A stretch of DNA of 64,000 nt. It comes from CAYOPZ01 sp964406005. GTDB lineage: Bacteria > Bacteroidota > Bacteroidia > Bacteroidales > SM23-62. The notes below the pieces were generated by a model. It searched no databases and was not told the origin of the DNA. It saw only the letters and a list, made by a program, of their open reading frames with translations. The stretch's first letter is position 1; each line of letters begins with the position of its first letter. The stretch covers positions 48,169-112,168 of the forward strand of contig CAYOPZ010000005.1 of NCBI GenBank assembly GCA_964406005.1. Reading direction: 5' to 3'. Of this stretch, positions 35,349 through 45,200 are shown piece by piece. A program made the position numbers and the translations under genes.

Positions 35349-37766
35349 TCAGGAACCAGGCTTCAGCTCGTCAATTGCTTCGGGGGGTGCCAGGGAATTC
35401 GTCGTTGTCTTGACAACGATCTCACCGTCCAGATCAAACGAAGCCGTCTGCCTTATGTCCTCTGACGACGCGCCTATCTGAACTTCGTATGTGCCTGCTT
35501 CCGCAACCCAGGATGACGTCGAAGCATCGTATGAAGCAAGGTTCCTGCTGTCGATGGTAAAGCTCACGGTTTCCGTTTCTCCCGGCTGGAGGAGCTGTGT
35601 CTTGGCAAAACCCTTCAATTCCTTGACCGGTTTGTCCATATTCTCTGCCGGAGCTGAAATATACAGCTCTACGACTTCCTTGCCCGCGACATCTCCCGTA
35701 TTGCTAACATCCACCGTCACGGTAATTTCATCCTTGAATTGTTCTGAACTCAGGCTCGCGCTTCCGTAATCGAAGGTGGTGTACGAAAGGCCGTACCCGA
35801 AAGGATAGGCGGTCTCCACACCGAAGGTCCCGTAATAACGGTACCCTACGTAAATCCCTTCTTCATATACCACCCGCGAGCTTCTGCGCATCCTGCCGAA
35901 GCCGAAGGGTGATCCGGGTTCGGGCTGGGGCGGTTCCGGGTCTGTATATTCACCCGGAAAATTATCGGCAGAAGGAACATCCTGGTATTTCATCGGAAAG
36001 GTCGAAGCCAGTTTCCCCGACGGGTTCACATTCCCGCTGATGATATCGGCAATGGAATTCCCGGTTTCCTGCCCGGCCTGCCATGCAAGCAATATGGCAT
36101 CGGGTACATCGCGCCAGCTTGCCGTCTCTATGACACCTCCGATGTTCAGGATCACGATAACTTTCTTTCCCTGGGCATGGAATGCCGAGGTGACATTGCT
36201 GATCAGATCCTTTTCGACCTGAGTCAGGTCAAAGTCGCCTTCCACCTCGCGGTCTCTGCCTTCGCCGGAATTCCGGCCAATTGTGATCAGCGCGGCATCC
36301 GCACCTTCTGCTATCTGGTTGAGCAGATCAGACGAAACGTCCATCTCGCCGAAAACAGGCTGGCCCCTGAAACCGAAGCCCCCGAATGCACCGCCGGTGC
36401 GTTCCTCCATTTCCGCCTGCCACTCTTCCAGGGAGGTTTCCAGATAGGTGTTGTAGGCATCCTCCAATGCCTCGTTCACGGTATAACCCACATCCTCAAG
36501 ACCCTGGACAAGGGATACACTGTATGCCTCGTTCACATCTCCGCTTCCGGTTCCCCCCGTTATGATCTGGTAGGAAGTATTGCCGAAAGCCGCAATGTTC
36601 CCAATGCCTTCCGAAAGAGGAAGTGCCGAACCATCGTTCTTCAGCAGCACCATACCCTCTGTTGCAGCCTGCCGCGTGACTTCGGCATGCCCCTCAAGGT
36701 CTGGCTTGTTCGAATATTCATAGCCTTTGAAACGGGGCGTCTCCACCGCAATACCAAGTATCTTTGAAACATCGCGGTCAAGGAGGGCCTCGTCGAGGTT
36801 TCCTGCCTGTACCGCCTCGATGATCGTATCCGGCTGGCCGCTCGGCATGATCAGGTCGTTTCCTGCAGCCACCTTGGCCACGTCATCCCTGCCTCCTCCC
36901 CAGTCGGTCATGACAAAGCCTTCATAGCCCCAGTCCTGACGCAGGATACTGGTCAGCAGGTCCGGGCTTTCCGGTGTATACACACCATTGACAAGGTTAT
37001 AGGAAGACATTACGGCCCAGGGCTTCGCTTCCTGGGCGGCGATGCGGAAGCCTTCGAGATATATTTCCCTCAACGCCCTTTGTCCGACTATTGTGTTCAC
37101 ACCGGTCCGGTTGGTCTCCGCATTGTTGGCGACAAAATGCTTGAGGGTCGCCCCGACGCCCTGAGATTGTATACCACTGACCATGGCCGCTGCCATTTTT
37201 CCGCTTACCAGCGGGTCTTCCGAATAGTATTCGAAGTTCCTCCCGCAAAGCGGGTTCCTGTGAATGTTCATCCCCGGTCCGAGAATTATATCCACACCGT
37301 ATTCCAGCACTTCGTTGCCCATGGCCTGCCCGACACTGTAAACCAGTTCTGTGTCCCAGGTCGAGGCCAGCAAAGTTCCGACGGGAAAGGCCGTGCAATA
37401 ATAGGTTTCCTCATCATCCTCACGGTTGGGGCTGATCCGGAGCCCGGCCGGGCCGTCGGCCAGTACCATGGAAGTGATCCCCAGCCGGGGAATGGCATAG
37501 GTAGTACCCGCTGCGCCCGGGACAAGGTTACTGTTGCTTACCACAGGGAGCGAGTCCTGGGCCGTAGTATCCGCTGCGCCGAACGGGCCGAATCCCCTGC
37601 GTGAACCGGTTACAAAGTAGGCCTTTTCTTCAAGCGTCATGGCCGCGACTACCTTTTTAACGGATTTTTGCCCCAGTTGAGGCTCCTGGGTGCATCTTGT
37701 CGCTGTGATAAACATTGCGATCCCGATCAGCGGGATCAGAATACTTTTGAAAAATGGTTTTCTCAT
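35349..37766 (-). CDS. Glycoside hydrolase family 3 protein, beta-glucosidase-like, of the SusC/D locus
   Basis: An 805-residue exported enzyme with a lipoprotein-type signal (Cys25 in ATRCTQ). It has the GH3 barrel with LKHFVANN (about 209) and nucleophile Asp288 in GFVMTDWGGG. The sandwich domain has GRNSGEGRDR with the likely acid/base Glu, and a C-terminal fibronectin-III-like domain follows. It is a paralog of the enzyme at 2995-5382, with similar motifs throughout, but has a Phe/Gly-rich stretch (about 475-485). It is the last gene of the locus, 138 bases after the other GH3 gene. Substrate is presumably the oligosaccharide imported by this SusC/D pair. Confidence 0.93.
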   Translation of the reverse strand: MRKPFFKSILIPLIGIAMFITATRCTQEPQLGQKSVKKVVAAMTLEEKAYFVTGSRRGFGPFGAADTTAQDSLPVVSNSNLVPGAAGTTYAIPRLGITSMVLADGPAGLRISPNREDDEETYYCTAFPVGTLLASTWDTELVYSVGQAMGNEVLEYGVDIILGPGMNIHRNPLCGRNFEYYSEDPLVSGKMAAAMVSGIQSQGVGATLKHFVANNAETNRTGVNTIVGQRALREIYLEGFRIAAQEAKPWAVMSSYNLVNGVYTPESPDLLTSILRQDWGYEGFVMTDWGGGRDDVAKVAAGNDLIMPSGQPDTIIEAVQAGNLDEALLDRDVSKILGIAVETPRFKGYEYSNKPDLEGHAEVTRQAATEGMVLLKNDGSALPLSEGIGNIAAFGNTSYQIITGGTGSGDVNEAYSVSLVQGLEDVGYTVNEALEDAYNTYLETSLEEWQAEMEERTGGAFGGFGFRGQPVFGEMDVSSDLLNQIAEGADAALITIGRNSGEGRDREVEGDFDLTQVEKDLISNVTSAFHAQGKKVIVILNIGGVIETASWRDVPDAILLAWQAGQETGNSIADIISGNVNPSGKLASTFPMKYQDVPSADNFPGEYTDPEPPQPEPGSPFGFGRMRRSSRVVYEEGIYVGYRYYGTFGVETAYPFGYGLSYTTFDYGSASLSSEQFKDEITVTVDVSNTGDVAGKEVVELYISAPAENMDKPVKELKGFAKTQLLQPGETETVSFTIDSRNLASYDASTSSWVAEAGTYEVQIGASSEDIRQTASFDLDGEIVVKTTTNSLAPPEAIDELKPGS

Positions 37767-37904
37767 TGTAAAAATTTTTATTGTATTATCGATTTTTCCC
37801 TCCCCGGCCCGATTGCCGGAAAAAGGTCATTAAGATAGGAGTATTTTATCGTTTTGTCAAATTTAAATTTATTAGATTTTCAATACCTGTACACAAACCG
37901 TTGA

Positions 37905-40244
37905 TCACTTTTTATACCTGGCAGTCCTTTCGTCATTTATGACGCCCTGCCAGTTGAGGCCGAAGGCAAAATCATAGGCGTTGCCGTCGGAATCGACATA
38001 GCAGTCCATATCATGCGGGACATCCTCGTACTGTTCTTCCACGGTCTTCATATCCGCAGGCATCTGAAGGGGAAGGAGGCCCGAGGGTTCTGCGCCGCCT
38101 GCAAGGATTTCCAGTATGGCCTGCTCCTGTACACCGAAGTTTGCAACGATGGCATCAACCCCCTTCTCGAATTCCGAAAAGATCATCGGATTCGAAACAT
38201 TGACCGAGACGATGACGGGTTTCCCGTTCATGGCTTTCACAGTCTCCAGTATCATATCCAGGTCGGAAGCATTGGTAGGCGTTACCGTCTTGTTTTTGTA
38301 AGTCCGGTTAAGCACATCCCGCGGGTCGCCTCCCAGACTCGGGTCCCTGGCATATTCAGCCGTGTACGGGCCGTATTGCAGGCTCATGGGAACATAGCCG
38401 TTTCCGCCCGCTTCAACATCGGTGTCATCATATCCCCTGCCCGGGTCCGGGCTTTGAATGAAAACAACGGCAAAACCGGCATCTTCCGGATCTTCTGTTA
38501 CGCTGAAATATTTTCCGACCGTTTCAATGTTTACCGGATAATCGTATGATTCGGGCATCTCGTTGCCGAACCAGTCCCTGCCTGCAGGCGTAAACTTTTT
38601 CGGTATATACACCTTCAGGTCTTTTGAAAGCGGAAGGACGCCGTCTGAATTCTTCAGCATTACAACCGACTTAAGCTGGGCTTCAAAACCGGCGGCCATA
38701 AACTCCGGGTTCCCCACAATATCACCTGATTTTTCGGCATCAAGGTAGGGATTCTCGAACAGGCCCACCCGGAATATGTTCTTCAGGAGACGCACGGCCG
38801 ATGCTTCGAACCGCGCCCGCATTGCCTCTTCCCCGTGTTCCTCCACGCCGATGTTGTAGGCTTCTATCACCGGACCGGCATCATTGTTTCCCCCGAACTG
38901 GTCCACACCCGCCATGATGATCTTGTAATGCCGCTCCGCTACCGTATAACCTTCTTCCACACCCCAGCAACGTCCGCCGCCCAGCATGTCCGTAATATCG
39001 GAGGCTTCATCTTCCGTGATCATCCAGTCCGTGCAGACAACGCCGTCAAAACCGTATTTTGTCCGCAACAGGTCGGTGATTATGTATTTGCTGTAGGAGT
39101 TGCCCACATTTTCACCGTATACGGTATCCTGGTCGAGGGAGATCGTATAGTAAGGCATTACCGCCGCGACCATCCCTGTTTCGCCCTCCAGGGTGAATGC
39201 CCCCTCTGTAAAGGGAACCAGCTGATCCTCAAAATTGTTGCCCGGGTACACCGCATATTTCCCGTATCCGAAGTGTGCATCCCTGCCGGCTTCGCCCGTG
39301 CCGCCGCCCGGCCAGTGCTTTACCATGGCGTTTACACTTTCGTAGCCCCATCCCCCGGAAATTTCCGTTTCCCCGGAAGAGGTCTGGAAACCGTCGACAT
39401 ATGCCCTTGCCATATCGGCGGCAAGCCGGGGATCCTCCCCGAAGGTACCGCTTACGCGGCCCCACCGTGGTTCGGTGGCCAGGTCGACCTGGGGAGAAAG
39501 CGCCGTTGCAATGCCGAGTGCACGGTATTCCCTGGATGCGATATCCCCGAATTCCATCACAACTCCGGGATCAAAAGTCGCGGCAAAGCCCAGGGAACCG
39601 GGCCACATGGAAATGTCTCCCCCTGCACCTGCATCGTACTCTGCACTCACACTTGTCCTGTGGCGCGGGTCGGAACTGTTGTTTGCGGGGATCCCCAGCC
39701 CCAGGCCTTCCACCAGGGCCTGCACCCTGTTGTTCCACCGGGCGGCAACTTCCGGTGATTCCACGGTGGTGACCAGGACATGCCTCAGGTTGTCCCCGGT
39801 CAGGAATTTCTCCTGCAGGTCTGAAATATCCCACGGGTTTGCACCGCTTTCCGCATACGGTTTGCCGTCATAGGTGTCCTGGCCAAACATCCCGCCAGTC
39901 GAAGGTATGGCCTGGTGTGCGCTGTAAAGCATAAGGCCGGCTATCTGCTCGACGGACATTTGCGATGCAAGGTTCCCGGCACGCTCATCTGCAGAAAGCC
40001 GCCAGTCCTCATATTCATCCAGCTTTCCGTTCCTGTTCAGGTCCTTGAACGCATAACCCCCGTCGGTGATCAGGCTGACGCCCGAGCCCGGCGAATAACC
40101 CAGGGTCGCCCCTTTCCTGTTGGTAACGATCCGGATGTCTCCGGATTCGGTTTCGGCCCATTTTGTACAGCTTTCAAAAATGCCGGTCAGCGCCACCCCC
40201 AGAAATAATGGTAAACAAGTCACAGGTAATCTGAAGATTCTCAT
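37905..40244 (-). CDS. Glycoside hydrolase family 3 protein of a divergent subgroup
   Basis: A 779-residue lipoprotein-type enzyme (Cys26 in FESCTKW). I chose the ATG at 40244 because it gives a standard signal peptide; an ATG at 40301 adds 19 residues. After the signal is an EF-hand-like loop DLNRNGKLDEYEDW (about 68-81), common in this GH3 subgroup. Barrel motifs include VKHWPGGG, and the nucleophile is Asp406 in DGVVCTDW. It is only distantly related to the two other GH3 enzymes here. It follows SusD after 179 bases, with a strong hairpin between. Two GH3 enzymes of different subgroups in one locus suggest a beta-glucan or mixed beta-linked target; that is inference. Confidence 0.9.
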   Translation of the reverse strand: MRIFRLPVTCLPLFLGVALTGIFESCTKWAETESGDIRIVTNRKGATLGYSPGSGVSLITDGGYAFKDLNRNGKLDEYEDWRLSADERAGNLASQMSVEQIAGLMLYSAHQAIPSTGGMFGQDTYDGKPYAESGANPWDISDLQEKFLTGDNLRHVLVTTVESPEVAARWNNRVQALVEGLGLGIPANNSSDPRHRTSVSAEYDAGAGGDISMWPGSLGFAATFDPGVVMEFGDIASREYRALGIATALSPQVDLATEPRWGRVSGTFGEDPRLAADMARAYVDGFQTSSGETEISGGWGYESVNAMVKHWPGGGTGEAGRDAHFGYGKYAVYPGNNFEDQLVPFTEGAFTLEGETGMVAAVMPYYTISLDQDTVYGENVGNSYSKYIITDLLRTKYGFDGVVCTDWMITEDEASDITDMLGGGRCWGVEEGYTVAERHYKIIMAGVDQFGGNNDAGPVIEAYNIGVEEHGEEAMRARFEASAVRLLKNIFRVGLFENPYLDAEKSGDIVGNPEFMAAGFEAQLKSVVMLKNSDGVLPLSKDLKVYIPKKFTPAGRDWFGNEMPESYDYPVNIETVGKYFSVTEDPEDAGFAVVFIQSPDPGRGYDDTDVEAGGNGYVPMSLQYGPYTAEYARDPSLGGDPRDVLNRTYKNKTVTPTNASDLDMILETVKAMNGKPVIVSVNVSNPMIFSEFEKGVDAIVANFGVQEQAILEILAGGAEPSGLLPLQMPADMKTVEEQYEDVPHDMDCYVDSDGNAYDFAFGLNWQGVINDERTARYKK

Positions 40245-40357
40245 TGTAATTTCTGATTTGAAGATTTTTATGGTTGTTCCTGGTCTGATATCCGGAATCA
40301 TGCAGGATATTGAAATTATGCCGTGCTCATGTCAATATCTTCGTCCGGAGTGAAATT

Positions 40358-40391
40358 GTAAAGGCCATGCTTCATAAAGCACAGCCTTTAC
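40358..40391. other. Strong hairpin between SusD and the GH3 genes
   Basis: On the minus strand, a 15-bp stem (two G-U pairs) with a 4-base loop starts 33 bases after the SusD stop. No T-run follows it on the minus strand. It may slow or stabilise mRNA ends rather than terminate, which would allow different levels of SusC/D and the GH3 enzymes. Confidence 0.6.
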
Positions 40392-40423
40392 TATAGGTTT
40401 TTTGAAAATCAAGCCCGTTAAAA

Positions 40424-42241
40424 CTAGTATCCGGGATTCTGTGTCAAAGTCGGCTCTCCGTCCTTCAGGCTCCTGTCGATGGCATCCCTCGGGATGGGTA
40501 AATACCGGTCCACGTCGTCGTCATATGAATGTCCCGCGAGATAGTCGAATCTTACCTCTTCTGCCGTGAGGAAGGCATTCAGTATTAAGTCACCCTTACC
40601 GAAACGGACCACGTCATAGAACCTGTGGCCTTCCGTCCCGAGCTCCAGCGTGCGTTCGAACAATATGGCATCCAGCGCCGTGCTCTGTGCCTGGAACGGA
40701 TCGTTGGGCCCGCCGGTGGGATAAAGCCCGATCTGGTAATTGGCGGCATCGGTAACGCCGTCAGCCAGTTTCACCCAGTTGTCCGGGCTGGTGGAATTCT
40801 GTACCATCCTGTTGCGGACCCGGTTCACATAGGTCCTCGCATTGGTCAGGCTCCCGACCCTGGCTTCCACTTCGGCTGCCATCAGGAGTACATCCGAAAA
40901 ACGTATGACGCAGATATTGATGGCATTCGAAAGGCTGAAAAACCCGGATGCCACGTAAATGTCGTCTTCGTCACTGTATAAATACCATTTCTTGGTAATA
41001 TACGGTCCGCCTGAGGCCTGGTCGCGGATCCATGCCTTGCCTGGTGCGATCCCGTAATCAAGGCAGGGGACGCCTCTCCGGGTCATGGTCCAGTCGATGC
41101 GCGGATCCACCGGGGAGGGGTCAAGCGTGAAAGGATCGGTAGACTCCAGACCGTAGTCGTCCACAAGCCGTGTACCGATGTTGGTATACATATCCAGGAA
41201 CGGCAGTCCGTTGGCATCCACACGGAAATGGTCGGCATACCAGGGGGTCGGCTGGTTGAATCCCCAGCCCCTGCCCCACCCGGGACCCGTAAAGATCTGT
41301 GTGCCTGTATAGACGCCTTCCTGGTTGCCGTTGGGTCCGGTACCGAAGCCTCCTTCCGGTGTGCCGTCCTTGGCCGATTGCTGGACGGCCCAAACGGATT
41401 CGGGACCGTTTTCCGTGGAAGCATTGAAGTTGTCGTGGTAGTCGGGCAGCAGGTCGTAGGCATCTCCCCCTGCCGTTATCCCGTTGTTTATCACATCGGT
41501 CAGGATGGTCAAAGCCTCGTTATACAGTGCCGCTTCTCCTTCGTTGCTTCGGTATATGCATATCTTGGCATAATAGGCATCGGCCGCCCATTTGTTCGGC
41601 CTTCCCAGTCCGTCGGCCGGTTGCGTGGTAGGCAGGTTCTGGCGCGCAAAGTCCATATCGGCGGCGATCTCCGGCCATGCATCCACGTAATTCCCGCTTT
41701 CATCCGTGTTCGGCACCCGGAATTCCGTGTAGTGTGTCTCATCTATGAAGGGAATGTTCCCGAAATTACGCTTCAGCAGGAAATAATAATGCGCGCGCAG
41801 GAACTTGGCTTCCGCCTCGATCTGCGTTGCCCTGGTGGCCGAAATACCCTCCACATCGGGCAGGATCTGCAAAACCTGGTTGCAGCGGTAGACCGCATCA
41901 TACCAAAAACCCCAGCATCCCAGGATATTGTTGCCCGTGGTAACATTGAATTGCGAACATTCAGTTATTTGCTGCAGGTCGCCCGCTGTCGAGCCTTTGT
42001 AGACCTCTCCCCCGCGCATGTTGGCCAGGATCCATCCCCCCGGGGCGGAAGTGGGCGGAAAGCCGGCCCCGTTCAGCGGCGTATAGGCCCCGATCAGGAG
42101 CTGCTCTATCCCTTCGGCATCACTGAGAATGCTTGCCCCGAATGAACCGATTGGCTGCTGGTCGAGGAAATCCTCGCTGCAGGATAACAATCCCCCGAAC
42201 AGGAAAACAGTAAGTAGTGTTAAAATGCGTATTGTTTTCAT
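40424..42241 (-). CDS. susD: SusD/RagB-family glycan-binding lipoprotein
   Basis: A 605-residue surface lipoprotein (Cys21 in LLSCSEDFLDQQP). The SusD N-terminal domain with TPR-like helices has RAHYYFLLKRNFGNIPF (about 150-166). The C-terminal part holds the usual FSDVLLMAAEVEARVG and LPIPRDAIDRS near the end. It binds oligosaccharides and closes over the SusC barrel. The susC gene lies 34 bases upstream. Substrate is not deducible. Confidence 0.95.
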   Translation of the reverse strand: MKTIRILTLLTVFLFGGLLSCSEDFLDQQPIGSFGASILSDAEGIEQLLIGAYTPLNGAGFPPTSAPGGWILANMRGGEVYKGSTAGDLQQITECSQFNVTTGNNILGCWGFWYDAVYRCNQVLQILPDVEGISATRATQIEAEAKFLRAHYYFLLKRNFGNIPFIDETHYTEFRVPNTDESGNYVDAWPEIAADMDFARQNLPTTQPADGLGRPNKWAADAYYAKICIYRSNEGEAALYNEALTILTDVINNGITAGGDAYDLLPDYHDNFNASTENGPESVWAVQQSAKDGTPEGGFGTGPNGNQEGVYTGTQIFTGPGWGRGWGFNQPTPWYADHFRVDANGLPFLDMYTNIGTRLVDDYGLESTDPFTLDPSPVDPRIDWTMTRRGVPCLDYGIAPGKAWIRDQASGGPYITKKWYLYSDEDDIYVASGFFSLSNAINICVIRFSDVLLMAAEVEARVGSLTNARTYVNRVRNRMVQNSTSPDNWVKLADGVTDAANYQIGLYPTGGPNDPFQAQSTALDAILFERTLELGTEGHRFYDVVRFGKGDLILNAFLTAEEVRFDYLAGHSYDDDVDRYLPIPRDAIDRSLKDGEPTLTQNPGY

Positions 42242-42275
42242 ATCTGATTTTCTTTTAAAGTTTCAATGATAACGC

Positions 42276-45200
42276 TTAAATTCCCAGACTTACACCGAAA
42301 ATAACCTGTTTCGGAGTCGGCGTAAAATTATTGACAACACCCATGCCCAGATCATTGCCGCCCGATAAACCCGTATCCGGGTCCAGGCCGCTGAATTTGG
42401 TAAAGGTCAGCAGGTTCTGGGCCTGAACGTATATCCTCAGCCTCTGAATACTGATCCTGTTCAGAACACTCTGGGGGATCGTGTACCCGAGCTGCAGGGT
42501 TTTGAGGCGCAGATAGGTGGCATCTTCCACAAAATAGCTCGTTGCATACTTGTTGGAATAGCTGTCGTTGATATCCAGTTTGGGCAGCAATGCATCGGTA
42601 TGATCGGGTGTCCACGAGTCGTACAGCATGCGGGCGCTGCGCTCATACTGGTAGGTGTTGAAATCGGTGTTGAACCGGCTGTAGTTGAAAATCTCTCCGC
42701 CCTGGTTCCAGAAAAGGAAGGCGCTGAAGTCGAAGTTTTTGTAATTCAGCCCCAAATTGATCCCGACCTGGAAATCCGGGTGCGGGGAACCGATGTAGGT
42801 CCTGTCAAAATCGTTGATAACCTTGTCAGGCACACCGTCGGGTCCGCTTACGTCCTCTATCTTCCAGCGCCCCACTGCGGCGGGAAGCCAGGTATTCGTA
42901 ATACTGTCAGCCGCATATGCGTCTACCTCCGCCTGCGAGTTGAAGAAACCTACGATCTGATACCCGTAAAACATGGAGATGGGGTTTCCCGCTTTCGTAA
43001 GGGTAACGTTACCCAGGCGGGTGCCTCCGCCCGAGAGGGTGGCTTCGGGATTATCGAGCACCTTGGTAACCTCGTTCTTGTATTTCGTGAAGTTGACCGA
43101 CGCCTCGTAGCGCAGATCGCCTGCTATGGTCCCCCTGTTCGTGATGTTCACGTCGATCCCCCTGTTCTCCATATTGCCCACGTTGACAGAGGGCTGGGTT
43201 GCGCCGGGACCGGTCGTGGGTGCCTGGTTCTGGACCAGCAGGTCCTGGATCTCCTTGACATAGTAGTCGAAATTCACGGCAATCCTTCCCGTAAGCAGGG
43301 TCGCGTCGAATCCGACGTTGGTCGTCACCGATTTTTCCCATCTTGCATCCGGGTTCCCCAGGCGGCTCAGGGTATAGCTGGTTGCTATACTGTTATTAAG
43401 GCCCTGGATCGGGTAGGATTGAGCCAGGTTTGAAGTAAATGTCGAGAACTGGTTCTCATTGGCCAGCCCGGTCTGGTTCCCTATGATCCCCCAGCTTGCA
43501 CGCAGTTTCAGGTCGGTAAGCCAGTTGAAGTTCTGCATGAAACTCTCCGAAGAGATGCGCCATCCTATGGCGGCGGCCGGGAAATAACCCGTACGCTCAT
43601 TGATTCCGAATTTCGAGGATTCGTCCCTTCTTACGGTACCATTGATGATGTACCTGTCGGCATAGGAATAATCGAGCCGGCCGAAGAGTGAATACAGCGT
43701 GTTTCGCGAAAAGCTGCCTGAGTTTGTCTGTGTTCCGATACCTGCATTGATGATCAGGAAATCCGGATCATCCTGAATTGTAAAATCCGCCCTCGTGGCG
43801 CCGACGTTTTGTGATAATGACGAAACGGCTTCCGTGCCCAGCAGCACTTTAAAAGTATGGTTGCCGAACGTCTGGGCATAATTCAGGGTATTGGTCCAGG
43901 TCCAGGTGTTCCCGTTTCTCCAGTTCCAGGCCAGGGAATTGCTTGTGGCGTTCTCGTAATGCTCGTGCGTTATCTGCGAAAGGTTCTTCGCGGCGGAAGT
44001 GAAATAATCGGTGCCGAAGGAAGTCTTGGCGGTAAGACCCCTGAACAGGTCCGCTTCAAGGAAGACATTGCCGAAAATACCCCATGTGCTGGTTCCGTCG
44101 AACCTGTTCCTCCAGGGTTCCGTTACAGGGTTGCGGCCGGTGTCACCGACTGCAACGAGGTTAGGCGCGGCACTGCTTGCAGGATTTCCCATGATGTCAT
44201 ACACGGGAATCAGCGGATGGAAGGTCCAGGCAGCGGAAGTCGCGGAAACGCTCCTGTTTTCCCTGTAGGATACCTGCAAGTTCTCTCCGACCCTGATCTT
44301 CTGGCGGATATTGAACATGGAGTTGGCACGGACCGAATAACGTGTAAAATAGCTGTACTTGTCGGCCGTGCTTTCCTGGTCGAAATAGTTCAGTCCCACC
44401 ATGAAGGTACCCCGGTCGGACCCTCCGCTTACGCTCAGGTTATAGTTCTGTATGGGAGCGGGGTTGAACACTTCGTCAAACCAGTCCGTATCGGAAGATT
44501 TTACGATCTGATGCGTCGCGAAATCATAATTGTCGGGGTTTGTATACTGGTCAAAAAGAGCGGGATCGCTGGTTCTCAAGGCTTCGAGTGCCGCTCCGCC
44601 TATCCTGTTGCCGTAGTCGTTAACCAGAATATATTCGGGTATGACCGGTGATGCACCGGTGCCGTACTGGTCGTGCTTCCAGTCCGCATCCCCCGGGCTC
44701 CTTCCGGCCCCTGCCATGGCCTTCCAGTACATTTCGCCGTATTCCTGGGCGTTCAGCAGGTCCGGGAAGTCGTTAGGACTGTAATAGTTACTGCCGTAAT
44801 ATGCATCAAAGTTGACCTTTGTCTCGCCCGCTTTTCCCTGCCTGGTGGTGATGATCACCACACCGTTTGCGGCACGGGCCCCGTACACGGAAGCGGAGGC
44901 GGCATCTTTCAGAAACTGGACCGATTCGATGTCATTGGAGTTGATCCGGTCTATGCTTCCGGGCACCCCGTCGATGATATACAGGGGGTCCGACCCGGAA
45001 AAGGAGCCGAAGCCGCGTACACGGACCTTGGCGGAACCGCCGGGAGTACCGTCGGTACTTACGGAAACTCCGGCGACCCTTCCCTGCAACTGCGTCTCAA
45101 GGCCTCCGGAAGCGGTGGTAAGCATCTCCTCGGTGTTCACGACCGCAACGGAACCGATAATGTCCTTCTTCGCTTCCGACGAATACCCGGTCACGACCAC

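Noticed and set aside
38835..42145. Long plus-strand frames opposite the GH3 and SusD genes (38835-39758, 41228-42145)
   Set aside because: They lie wholly within strongly supported genes on the other strand and show low-complexity, protein-unlike composition.
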